Below, in pieces: positions 36,401 to 44,067 of a stretch of 64,000 nucleotides of DNA. Made by a program: the position numbers and the translations under genes. The stretch is from Ehretia macrophylla. Its lineage: Eukaryota > Streptophyta > Magnoliopsida > Boraginales > Ehretiaceae. Under the pieces are notes generated by a model. The model did no database searches, had not been told where the DNA came from, and saw nothing but the letters and a program-made list of their open reading frames with translations. The first letter of the stretch is position 1; each line of letters opens with the position of its first letter. The stretch is taken from positions 6,763,501-6,827,500 of the forward strand of contig CM075765.1 in the NCBI GenBank assembly GCA_037974665.1. Direction: 5' to 3'.

Positions 36401-37919
36401 ACTTACCAAAGCGTCCTCATCCATCATGGATGTTGCCAGCTTATGAGCCTTTTTATAACAAAGAGTAGCTTCATTGTATTTTTGATTCCTATAATGCAAC
36501 TCACCAAGATTGATATACCCCTTTGCCTCCCCTTGGCAGTGTCCAATTCTATTACAGATTACAATGTCCTTCTCAATGTGCTTACGAGCATCGTCCCACT
36601 TCCTGAGCTCCATGTAAACATTTCCAAGGTTATGATGGAGCCTACTACGCCCATCATCATCCTCCTCCACCTCTTCTTCATCACAAATCTCCAATCCCTT
36701 GGTGAGAAATTTCTGGGCTTCTTCCAAGTTGTCAAGGTCCATTTCAAGCATGCCGAGGTTGTTATGAGCATCTATATACTCTTTCACAAATGACTGTCTG
36801 TTAGATGGTAGATTTCTCTTGAGAGTTTCGGCTAATTTCATGGCTGATCTGAAATGCTTCTTGGCATTTCTGACTGAGCCATGTTCACCATTAGTGTTGA
36901 GGAAAATTTCATGATAAGTTCGACCAAGTTGGGTGCTGGCTCTTTGTTGCTCAATGAGATCATTTGCATCCTTGGCAAGTTCCAGATGTTTTTTCTGCCA
37001 TATCAAGACAGTTAAAATTGACAGCCAAGGAAAAGGAAATCACAGGATGAAACATCCATAACACAGTGTGCAACACTTGAATTGTAACGATACCGCTTCA
37101 ACTACAAGTGTGTAATACATTATGTCTAACCGACTAGCCCAAAATACTTACACTCAGTGCTAACAATAGTAGAAAACTCAATAATTACAAACCAAAGGCA
37201 AATACTTCAAACAACCAAACAAAATTATTTCGAAGAAGGGGAATTACATGAATGTAGAGAATATATGAGCAGTTACAAATCCATTACACAGTGAACCCAT
37301 TTTTTCCATATGAGCAGTGAAAATGGCAACCAAGGGAAAGGGAATTCACAGGGTGCAACATCCACAACACATGGTGCAACACTTGAATGTCCAATTACTA
37401 GCTCTTGACATGTTAAGTCCATTCAACTAGCTCAAAATACTTGAAGCCCGTGCTGACACAAGGTGCAATACTCGAATTTCAATATAGTGGCCTGGCAACT
37501 AGTTGTGATCAAAATGCTTAAATCCGTGTTCACATAGTAGAGAACCTACTAATTGCAAACCAAACACAAACACTTGAAAGAATCAAACACAAATCCCTTG
37601 CAGAATCGAATTTTACGTGAATGCACAGCTGCAAATATAAGTAGTATACCTGATATATAAGGGCGTGGGTGTAGTCTTGAAGACGGAGATGGACTTCGCC
37701 GAGGGACTGGCACGTCGGAATCTGGTGCTTGACGGGCAAGTGCTTGATGGATATGTCATAATCTTTGCGTAGCCAAGACAACGCCTCCACGTATTGGCCT
37801 TGGTTCTTGAGGATGTTCCCAATCACATTCGCCCACCGCGCCTCCTCCTGCAGGTTCCCCACCTCCTTCGCCTCCTTGTAGGCACGTTTCGCCGCTTTCA
37901 GCTCATCGCTTTTCCCCAT
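15469..37919 (-). CDS. TSK: TONSOKU / BRUSHY1 / MGOUN3, TPR-LRR genome-maintenance protein, 18 exons
   Basis: Complete gene. Exons (high to low): 37919-37650, 36994-36197, 35122-34946, 34690-34599, 34062-33964, 33643-33085, 32970-32713, 32337-32190, 31749-31630, 30682-30582, 30445-30322, 30181-30069, 21424-21313, 20533-20429, 18956-18890, 18792-18672, 18577-18404, 16128-15469. All introns are GT-AG and phases agree, giving 4,098 bases (1,365 residues; Arabidopsis TSK is about 1,311). The order matches plant TSK: N-terminal TPRs, acidic linker, C-terminal LRRs. In the plant family the TPR domain reads histone H3.1 unmethylated at Lys27 on new chromatin and supports repair at broken forks; mutants show fasciation, DNA damage and loss of silencing. 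The animal relative TONSL has ankyrin repeats that plant TSK lacks. The least certain point is the exon 6 donor. Confidence 0.95.
19051..20394 (-). mobile_element. small non-autonomous LTR retrotransposon (TRIM-like) in TSK intron 14
   Basis: Two direct repeats of 286 bp (19051-19336 and 20109-20394) flank about 770 bp. On the - strand the LTRs start TGTTGAAATATGAAATTTTA and end GTTTTCTA. A primer-binding site TGGTATCAAGAG (20095-20106), near the initiator-Met tRNA type, lies right inside the 5' LTR. A purine tract TTAGCTTGAGGGGGAG (19337-19352) precedes the 3' LTR. The interior shows no gag or pol similarity; long - strand frames there are not recognisable. Flanks are TATAG and CATAG, an imperfect 5-bp target duplication. 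It lies in the sense direction of TSK. Confidence 0.85.
20734..21030. repeat. two-copy tandem duplication in TSK intron 13, period about 148 bp
   Basis: ACTGGAGATTAC at 20734 recurs at 20882. Both units continue through CCCAAGTGAATTTC, GATGATCATCCA and ATATATTCAGCAATCCA and end near CACGATGACAATTGA. Scattered differences show it is not recent. It sits between exons 13 and 14. Confidence 0.85.
22210..26354 (-). pseudogene. copia gag-pol relic
   Basis: Starts at an ATG at 26354 ([20 protein letters not shown]). The gag part (25911-26237) reads [17 protein letters not shown]-like residues and [18 protein letters not shown] zinc knuckle near 25470-25500 reads [14 protein letters not shown], with the first Cys changed to Tyr. 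The pre-integrase box is [13 protein letters not shown] near 24920. RT keeps [20 protein letters not shown] and [19 protein letters not shown] (23358-23558). RNase H keeps [10 protein letters not shown] near 22550, with the tail DLFTKSLPQ near 22290. Many in-frame stops make it inactive. Confidence 0.88.
26366..26899. repeat. perfect 267-bp tandem duplication in the copia leader
   Basis: The unit starting AGAAAAGCTAAATTCAGAG at 26366 is repeated head to tail from 26633. I compared the two units base by base and saw no difference. They lie between the primer-binding site and the gag ATG, partly upstream of the start codon. Identity inside an otherwise mutated element means that the duplication is later than the insertion, or is an assembly duplication. 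Confidence 0.9.
27775..27836. repeat. (GATA)n(GT)n(GA)n compound microsatellite in TSK intron 12
   Basis: About seven GATA units are followed by TGTGTGTGTGTGTG and then AGAGAGAGAGAG. It is a likely length polymorphism in the intron. Confidence 0.95.
29098..29116. repeat. G-run tract in TSK intron 12
   Basis: GAGGGGGGAGGGGGGGGTG-type purine run; the transcribed RNA would carry the C-rich complement. It could form unusual structure in DNA and is prone to sequencing error. Confidence 0.7.
30069..31749 (-). CDS. TSK: TSK exons 9-12: entry into the LRR domain
   Basis: Exon 9 reads [20 protein letters not shown]. Exon 10 reads [20 protein letters not shown]. Exon 11 reads [20 protein letters not shown], then [13 protein letters not shown] (about 903-916). 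Exon 12 reads [20 protein letters not shown], then [17 protein letters not shown]. The LxLxxN patterns mark the first leucine-rich repeats, of the RNase-inhibitor-like type described for TSK. Phases run 1, 1, 0, 1, 0 across these joins, and all fit. Confidence 0.92.
32190..33643 (-). CDS. TSK: TSK exons 6-8: acidic, serine-rich linker with basic-acidic motif
   Basis: About residues 479-801. Exon 6 contains [15 protein letters not shown] (549-563) and a basic patch running into an acidic patch, [17 protein letters not shown] (597-613). The latter is conserved in plant TSK and could act as a nuclear signal or histone-facing segment (inference). Exon 7 (32970-32713) is Ser-rich and poorly conserved. 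Exon 8 (32337-32190) returns to conserved sequence with [17 protein letters not shown]. Exon 6 has two possible donors, GAA|GTAAAC at 33085 and GAG|GTAAGA at 33056. Only the first keeps the frame into exon 7, whose acceptor is a tandem CAGCAG. Confidence 0.85.
33964..34690 (-). CDS. TSK: TSK exons 4-5: last TPR and start of the linker
   Basis: Exon 4 (34690-34599) reads [20 protein letters not shown], followed by [11 protein letters not shown]. Exon 5 (34062-33964) reads [20 protein letters not shown], followed by [13 protein letters not shown]. Each ends in a split AG|G arginine codon. Both are too short to stand out as reading frames but match the plant family closely. The intron between them holds a 25-bp tandem duplication at 34132-34181. 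Confidence 0.9.
34946..37919 (-). CDS. TSK: TSK exons 1-3: start and most of the TPR module
   Basis: Residues 1-415. The start [17 protein letters not shown] matches the plant TSK N-terminus, and the ATG is the first one after the TATA-like elements. TPR helices are visible in exon 1 ([20 protein letters not shown], then [19 protein letters not shown]) and exon 2 ([70 protein letters not shown]). A charged helical stretch near residues 300-345 may be a coiled coil. Exon 3 adds [20 protein letters not shown] and [17 protein letters not shown]. Donors and acceptors are CAG|GTATAC/GCAG|AAA, CAA|GTATGT/TTCAG|TTT and GAG|GTATTT, all in phase 0. Confidence 0.93.
35478..35710 (-). mobile_element. 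SINE-like retroposon in TSK intron 2
   Basis: About 233 bp flanked by a long near-perfect duplication: TTGCAAACTTTTTTTTAACTT at 35457-35477 and TTGCAAACTTCTTTTAACTT at 35711-35730. On the - strand the 3' part reads CCCGACTCCACCTAGTGGGA, then ACAAGACTCAGTTTGGTTTGG. The first phrase resembles the 3' end shared by many angiosperm SINEs (the Angio-domain). The 5' part has CCGGTCCTCAGCCCAAATAA and AGGAGGAGGGTTGCGTTA, a phrase I recall from dispersed dicot repeats. I see no clear pol III A/B boxes, so it may be 5' truncated. Confidence 0.65.
37018..37395. repeat. old direct repeat in TSK intron 1, period about 309 bp
   Basis: ACAGCCAAGGAAAAGGAAAT at 37018 has a diverged partner near 37327, CAACCAAGGGAAAGGGAATT. 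Both are followed by CACAGG, AACATCCA and a GTGCAACACTTGAAT word. It lies wholly within intron 1. Confidence 0.65.
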
Positions 37920-37963
37920 TACTTTTTATTTTTTTAATAATAATAATTAACTCCCCGAATAAG

Positions 37964-37993
37964 AGATTTATAGAAGGGTTAGTTTATATAATA
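37964..37993 (-). promoter_or_regulatory. TSK core promoter candidates (TATA-like)
   Basis: On the - strand TTATATAAAC (about 37984-37993) and TCTATAAATC (about 37965-37974) lie roughly 45-75 bases upstream of the TSK ATG. Either could serve as a TATA box, giving a short 5' UTR. The choice cannot be made from sequence alone. Confidence 0.4.
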
Positions 37994-38088
37994 AGTGTTT
38001 TTTCTTTTTCTTTTTGGTTTTTGGGCGGCATTGATGATGTTGATGCGATTTGGTTTGAAATGTCAATAATGGGAAGGAATAAATAGTG

Positions 38089-38099
38089 TTCCCGCCAAA
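38089..38099 (-). promoter_or_regulatory. E2F-type binding site upstream of TSK
   Basis: TTTGGCGGGAA on the - strand (TTCCCGCCAAA on +) fits the plant E2F consensus TTTSSCGS exactly. It lies 170 bases upstream of the TSK ATG. TSK-family genes are expressed in S phase, and E2F sites drive many replication genes, so the placement makes sense. A weaker GGGCGG-containing near-match lies at about 38021-38030. Binding is inferred. Confidence 0.65.
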
Positions 38100-38661
38100 T
38101 GATCTCTCTTGTTTTTCTTTCTTTCTGTTTTGGGTTAAATACATTTTTCCCCCTCAAAGTTTATAGGTCTTAATACACTACCCCTAAACTAATTTTTGTA
38201 TTACTTAATCCCCTTAACTAGAAAGGTGAATAGTTATTGTTAGTTTGATTTATTAAGATGACAAAAATGTCTATTAATGTGAAATTTATAATTATGAAAA
38301 AGAAAAGAGTAATACTATATATCACCATTTTCATCACTTTTTTATGAGCTCCTATGTGGAATATTACGTGATATGTCAACTAGACCATATTTTAATTTCT
38401 CTTTCTTTTCTTTTGGTATTTCTCTCTCTTCTTAATTAATATTTACTCAATTATTTTCCTTATTCCTTTAACCATATCACACTCAATCACCTTTCAACTA
38501 AGACCAAACTTTTCTCAGTTCCCAATCGCTGTTAGCCTGGCAATCTTCCACCCTCGATCAATCCAATTGAAATTGTTGGGTAGCTTATGTATTATTGTGG
38601 TCTGATTCTTGGTATGGGGGGTTTTCTGGCTTGTATGTTGTCGAAGATACTTTTTTTTAGG

Positions 38662-39093
38662 GGGCAAATCTCACAATTAGTCTTCATTGTTTACCTGTTT
38701 TAGATAATTAGTTCCTCCTATTTCAAAAGTCATGCGGTTAGTCCATAGTATTTGTAAAAGTCTCACCATTAGTCCCTATTATTTTAGAAGTCACGTGGTT
38801 AGTTCCCATTATTTGTGAAAGTCTCACATTAGTCCATATTATTTACAAATGTCTCACCATTAGTCCCTATTGTTTGCAAATATCTTACCACTAATGGTGA
38901 GATATTTACAAATATTATGGACTAATGAAGAGACTTTTACAAACAATAGGGACTAAATGAGTGACTTTTGAAACAATTGGGATTATTGATGGGTCTTTTG
39001 CAAACATTATGGACTAACCGCGTGATTTTTAAAATAATGGAGACTATTTGTCCAAAATTTATAAACAATAGGGACTATTTGTCCAATTTGCCC
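38662..39093. repeat. foldback repeat (long hairpin) nested in the MULE
   Basis: The ends are GGGCAAATCTCACAATTAGTC and, inverted, GGGCAAATTGGACAAATAGTC. Each arm is built from several degenerate units of the pattern CATTAGTCCCTATTGTTTGC then AAATGTCTCAC. The arms meet near 38886-38890 (TTACCACTAATGG). The flanks TTTTTTAG and TTTTTTGG are a possible 8-bp target duplication. Transcription would give a hairpin RNA of about 430 nt. Confidence 0.8.
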
Positions 39094-39130
39094 TTTTTTG
39101 GCTCAAAAACAACTTCCATAAACAAGAGAA

Positions 39131-39206
39131 AAGAGTATAGTTAGCCTATTCTAGTAGGCAATTTATCAAAAAGAGTACAGTTAGCCTATTCTAGTAGGCA
39201 ATTTAT
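39131..39206. repeat. 40-bp tandem duplication inside the MULE
   Basis: AAGAGTATAGTTAGCCTATT at 39131 recurs as AAGAGTACAGTTAGCCTATT at 39171. Both copies continue CTAGTAGGCAATTTAT. One T/C difference is seen in the shared part. Confidence 0.9.
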
Positions 39207-39352
39207 TTGCAGTACTTAAGATCTGCTGTAGATGAAAAGGTACACACAAGAGACAGCCAACCATTTTTGAAAGCTTTTACAAGCCAATGGGCTGCTTGAT
39301 TGCCAGATCTTCTAACAAGGATAAAGCTAACTTGAGACAATTGAGAATAATG
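39203..39352 (-). pseudogene. fragment of an RNase H-like (RVT_3) domain, captured in the MULE
   Basis: On the - strand an open stretch reads LSQLSQVSFILVRRSGNQAA, then HWLVKAFKNGWLSLVCTF, and ends at a TAA at 39203. This matches the C-terminal part of the plant RNase H-like domain found in non-LTR retroelement-derived proteins, whose usual form is V-R-x-x-N-x-x-A-H-x-L-A. The Asp/Glu active-site part is absent. It sits between the MULE terminal repeats, so it looks like captured sequence. No start codon or promoter is evident. Confidence 0.6.
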
Positions 39353-39727
39353 CTACTTGATACGAAGATGCTTACTCCGTGCTTCATTGATTGGTCATGC
39401 AAATTTGTGTTATTAAAGTTTGAATATCATGTCCAAATAAGCTACTCCAATCCAATTGTATTTTTTTATAACTTTTTAATTATTATATTTAGTGTGAATT
39501 GGTTTTGATTGAAACCTGATTGAGTCTAATTTGGTTAAAAAAGAAGGAAAAAATTTGAGCAAATATTAATGAAGAGAGAAAAAAGACATTAAAAAGAGAT
39601 AGAAAAAACCAAAAAAGAAAGAGAAATTAAATTATTGTCTAGTTGGCATACCACATAGGACTCCACGTAGGAGGTGATGAAAGAGTGATATGAATAAAGG
39701 TGATATATAGCATTACTCAAAAGAAAA

Positions 39728-40711
39728 TATGCATCCATATCAGTTATATCATCCCTATCCTAACCTTTGTTCCCTTACCTTTTTGCTTGCTCTCAATAAT
39801 TATCTTTCCTCTGCGAACAACGTGTATTAACTTCAACTCAAGACTCGATATATTGTGTGTCATTCAATGAGTTTCTACATTTTTAGTTGTTAATTATATC
39901 TTTTGTAGCCCTCAAATAAAAAGGGACACAAATTAAGACTCTCTATCTTTATACAGCGATGGCGAACAAAAATGAACAGAAAATAAGAAAGAAGGCAATT
40001 GAGTGAAGTAGAAAAGTTAAGCCTATAATTACAAAATTGTTATGCATTGACCGTGTTAGTGAAGGGGAACAAATAAACATTTTTCATCCTTTATACAGTT
40101 GTGGAGACATCAATTTTAAATTCGGTCATCATGATATTCAGAAAAGAACTTGGATATATACTTCCTTAGTGTGAAGCCTTCGCCACCATTTAAGTTATGT
40201 TACAATGTGAAGAGCTTAAACAACAAATGGGATTTGTCGTCGGGTTGTTCCAATCCAAATGATTTCATCGTGCAAAAATTAAAGAAATACATATTGGATA
40301 ATTTTCACTGAAAACTTGTGAAAAATCTTCTACAATATGATATTGCCATGAAAAGGTTGATAATGATGTTGATGGTAAATCATATCGTCAAAAAATATGC
40401 GTGATGTGGTAGGATAATGGAAATGAAGGTTATCTTGTATGGAGATTAGAAAAATAAAGATATGGTGTTGAAATGATAGATTTGGTGGTGAGGCAAGATG
40501 TTAAAGAAAGGTCATTTTTGTCAATTTACTAATAAAAACTAACAATATTTACTAAATTGGAATAGTTAGACTTTCTCTCTCTACAATGCAAATGTTCTCC
40601 CTTATCTCTAGCTCCATACCGCCACCATTACTTTCCAAGCTACCATAACCGCCAGCCACCATAGCTACATTTGTGTAAGTCCGCTTTTCATGCAAAACTT
40701 TTCTCCTCTCA
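39728..40711. other. intergenic, no gene seen
   Basis: AT-rich sequence between the MULE and the solo LTR. Only short reading frames are present, and none resembles a known protein. Confidence 0.55.
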
Positions 40712-40716
40712 CATAC

Positions 40717-42415
40717 TGTTAGCCTAAAGGCTTTAAGCACTTATTTTGATGATAACTAAATCTTGATTATACACTCATCTTGTGACTAATCTTGCATTGT
40801 ATAAGTTTTCAATTTATGAGATTAGTCAAAGATTGAAGGATGGTTAGTGTTGAAAGAGGAAGAGTATATTGCACGAAAGAGGTAAATGACAATGACTAAC
40901 TAATAGATGCAAGATTGAAAAGATGCAAATTATGTTAGCCATTATTGAATACATGATCAACATCACCACAAGCATGAAGAATTGAAGACTTGAAGAGGTA
41001 AATAAGTAAAGATCATATTTCAAGAATCAAGACTTGAAGACATGAAGATAAAGTGGTGTTATGAGGATGAAGACGTAGCGACATAAGGGGTAGCGGCTTA
41101 AAAATGTCTTTTGCCTTAGGTATGTATTTTTATGGTTCAAACTCTTGGTAATATTTCAAAAATATCTTTAAACATTTTCTCAAGAGTTTTGAAAAGATTT
41201 TAAAAGGTTAATTGGGTTGGAACATCTTTTGAAGAAGTGTTCTTAAAAGGTCCAAACATTTTATCTTCAAAATATTGAATTTTTTGTTGAAAATGTGTTT
41301 TAAACTCTTGATTACAAAAATTGGTTTTAATATTTCTACAAGAGTTTAGGAAATGTTTTGAAATGTTAAAAAGGTTAGAAACACTTTAGAAGAAGTGTTT
41401 TTGAAGTGCTTAAGTGTTTCCCTTTCGAAAAATTGATTTTCGGGCTCAATTTCGCAAAGCTGAAAAAATAGCACTATTCAAACAGGTAGACCCCAGGGGA
41501 ACCGGTTGACCGGTGCCAAAGGGGATCTTCCGCCTGGAGCCCCTCCACCGGACGAGTTCCCCTCCACCGATCAACCGGTGGAGCAGGGGTTGACCGGTGG
41601 AACCAAAGCACTGTTTTAAAAAATAGTCGTTAAAGATTCATTATAACATTTTCTTTAAATACCAATCCAACCCATTTTATCAAAAGACTCTTCCAACAAC
41701 TCCTAAACATCATATATTGATTATAAGCTTCAAATTTCATATATTTCAATCAATATACACCAAACTTGAGCTATAACTTGCAAATCTATTGAGCATTCAA
41801 AGATTTTAATTGTATTATCTACTCATTAAGGAGTTTTGATTGTTCTTCATTGTAATAATCATTCAAATACTCAAATCTTTGTATTGTATACACTCTTGGG
41901 CTCTAATTTAGGATTGAGAGAATCCTTGTAAAGAGAAAAATGTGGAAAATCCTCTATGGACTCAAAGGAAGAGGGATAATAGGTTGGAGCTTTACTTACA
42001 TTTGAAAAAAGCTTGTATTTGCTTGTGGATTCAAGAGTGGACTTGTAAGTTGGTTTGTGCTTCACCAATATTTGAAGAAGCATTGATTTAGTGGAGTTTA
42101 GGAAATCCTAAGGAGGAAGACCTTAGGTGGTGGACTAGGCCTTCGGGAGTGCGAACCACTTGAAAATACCGAGTTTGATTTCTCTCTCCCTACTCTATTT
42201 ACATTCATTGTCATATATATTATTTAGAGTAGTTATCTTGCTCTTATGTGTGATTATTATTCATCATATTAACTCTTATCTAGTTATTCACACAAGGTGT
42301 TTGTTAAATTGTCTCAAAGAGGTTTTTTGTGGGTTGTAGTAATTTTTTAAATAGCAATACTTTGCTATAATCTTAATTCACCCCCCCCCCCTCTTAAGAT
42401 TATTTGTCGCTAACA
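40717..42415 (+). mobile_element. solo LTR of a copia-type retrotransposon, 1,699 bp
   Basis: It starts TGTTAG and ends CTAACA, a perfect 6-bp inverted pair, and is flanked by the perfect 5-bp duplication CATAC (40712-40716 and 42416-42420). No internal region, primer site or purine tract adjoins, so it is a solo LTR left by LTR-LTR recombination. Near the right end it has a C-run followed by CTCTTAAGATTATTTGTC, like the CACCCCCCCTCT ends of Sirevirus-type copia LTRs (family link by resemblance). A CpG-rich cassette lies at about 41490-41600. A truncated relative is at 9982-11351. Confidence 0.9.
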
Positions 42416-42420
42416 CATAC

Positions 42421-44067
42421 CATTTGCAAGCCATTATTCACCAACTCACTATGCCAAGAAGGAGAATTCCTAAACCTTCTTCTTTGAATAAACCTCCAAG
42501 AAGTAGTTCTAGACTTCAAGCCATAGCTCAAGCTTTACAAGAAGAGAAAGAGAATCTACTCTTCCTCTTGACATGGGATATGCTTCTTAAACTTCAAGCC
42601 ATAAATCTTCACATTGTCAAAACCCTAGCTTTGATCAATTAGAAGGCACAAGCATTCCCCTTGTTAATCGAGGTTTGAGACCTTCTTCCTCATCCCCTAA
42701 TGTCTCTTTCTTCCCCATTTCCCCTAATTTTTCAGCTGCATAAATTCATAATTTCAATTTGGGTTTAAACCCTAACCATGTTCACATAGGGTCACTTCTT
42801 CCCCTACTTTAACCCATGGTAGTTTAGCTTTTCCCACCCATTTCATTTCCTCATTCTTCCCATGTTTTTCCTCTTTCTAACACCTCACATCCTCTTTTCC
42901 AATTGTGGTTAATTCTTCCTTTGTTGCTTTAGTTTCAAACGTGACATGGGCCGCTACTTTTGCCCCTATTTCAACTGCATGTTGTCACCAAAATCCATTT
43001 TGTTTGCTCAATTAACTCCCATTTCACTCCTCATTCCCCTCTCATCACCCTCTTATCAGTCATGAACCTTACTGATTCTCTAGATGTCGTGATAAGGGCT
43101 GCTGGACTGGCCCCTGTTTCGATAGCCATCTTGCACCAAATTGCACCTCTACTAAGTTCACATAGCTCACCTTGGGCTCCCCCAAATGCAACTCATATTC
43201 CTTCCTCTATTCCCTTCTCTTTTCCTCTCCACCCTTCACAATTTCCACCTTTCTCTCAACTCCATTGTACCTCTCCACAAAATTTGTAATTGTTACACCC
43301 CTCCCCTACCATCTATTTCTCTTTGACAACTACAATTCCAACATCTTGTGTTGAACCCTCATTCTCCCTCAATAATGATCATCTTTTATCTTCAATTTTA
43401 GGCCCTCCACTGATAAATCAATATTTTTTGCATTTTAACCCATTAAATCAAGTATAATTGCATTATAATTATGAACTTAATCGTATATTTTACAAAAAAT
43501 TAATGCAATTTAGGTTTTGAAGAGAAAACAACGAAAATGACCACAAATACCAATAATTGGAATGATTTTTAAAAGCAATGTCGATGGAGAATGGTAGAAC
43601 GACTTTAAAATAGGCAAATAAAGATTGAATATGGCCAAATCGAGTACAAAAATGGATTAAGGACGCTGTAAAACTTTGAAATGAGCCTAGTCAACGTTTT
43701 GGTCAATGGTCAAAGTCAAATGGGCTAGTCAAAGTCAAGTATAAAGTCAAAGTTCACCTACCACATCTTGAATTGAGTGCCCTCACACTTTTCTACGCAC
43801 GCGCTCATTTTCAACAAATTGGCAAACAAACTTTGCCCATGTGCAAATTAAAAAAAGTCATAGTGGGCACCGCGCGCCAATAAATTTCACTAATTTCGCA
43901 TTGCAACACATCCCCGTTCTTTCTGTTCTTATTTCTGCAGAATTTATGCTTCTTTCTATTTGTTGTTCCTTTTTTATTTTGAGTGTAATAGTTGTAGTGA
44001 TTTTAGTTTTTGGTTCAAGTGTAAGCCCCAGGCTAAAGGTCTATTCAAAGCCATAGCCTACTGATGT
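42421..44067. other. unannotated stretch with a short basic reading frame
   Basis: A frame at 42424-42642 reads, from an inner ATG, MPRRRIPKPSSLNKPPRSSS, then a Gln/Glu-rich helix. It is 72 codons long, has no recognisable domain and could be the broken start of a LINE ORF1 or a gene fragment. The next 700 bp are C/T-rich on + (many CCTC and TTCC words). From 43400 on it is AT-rich with repeated GTCAAAGTCAA words near 43690-43755. Confidence 0.4.

Larger units (their letters stand above)
38307..39718. mobile_element. Mutator-like (MULE) non-autonomous element upstream of TSK
   Basis: The two ends form long imperfect terminal inverted repeats of about 150-180 bp. The left end starts GAGTAATACTATATATCACC; the right end, in reverse complement, starts GAGTAATGCTATATATCACC. 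They also share a stretch near TTTAATTTCTCTTTCTTT. A perfect 9-bp duplication AAAAGAAAA flanks both sides (38298-38306 and 39719-39727), the length typical of Mutator-like transposition. No transposase is visible. The interior has a foldback repeat, a 40-bp tandem repeat and a fragment of foreign coding sequence. It starts about 390 bases upstream of the TSK ATG. Confidence 0.85.

Noticed and set aside
36257-36793. 178-codon + strand reading frame across TSK exon 2
   Set aside because: It is the reverse of TSK exon 2 and has no recognisable domain; the coding signal is on the - strand.
37950-37990. telo-box-like CTAACCCT in the TSK 5' region
   Set aside because: Does not match the plant telo-box AAACCCTAA; only a partial match.
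38844-38944. CRISPR-like array from repeated CATTAGTCCCTATT units
   Set aside because: Units run in opposite orientation on two arms of a foldback in plant DNA, and there are no unique spacers of fixed length.
43172-43354. Ser/Pro/Phe-rich short frames at 42960-43354
   Set aside because: Overlapping frames in a C/T-rich stretch; composition explains them and no domain is seen.
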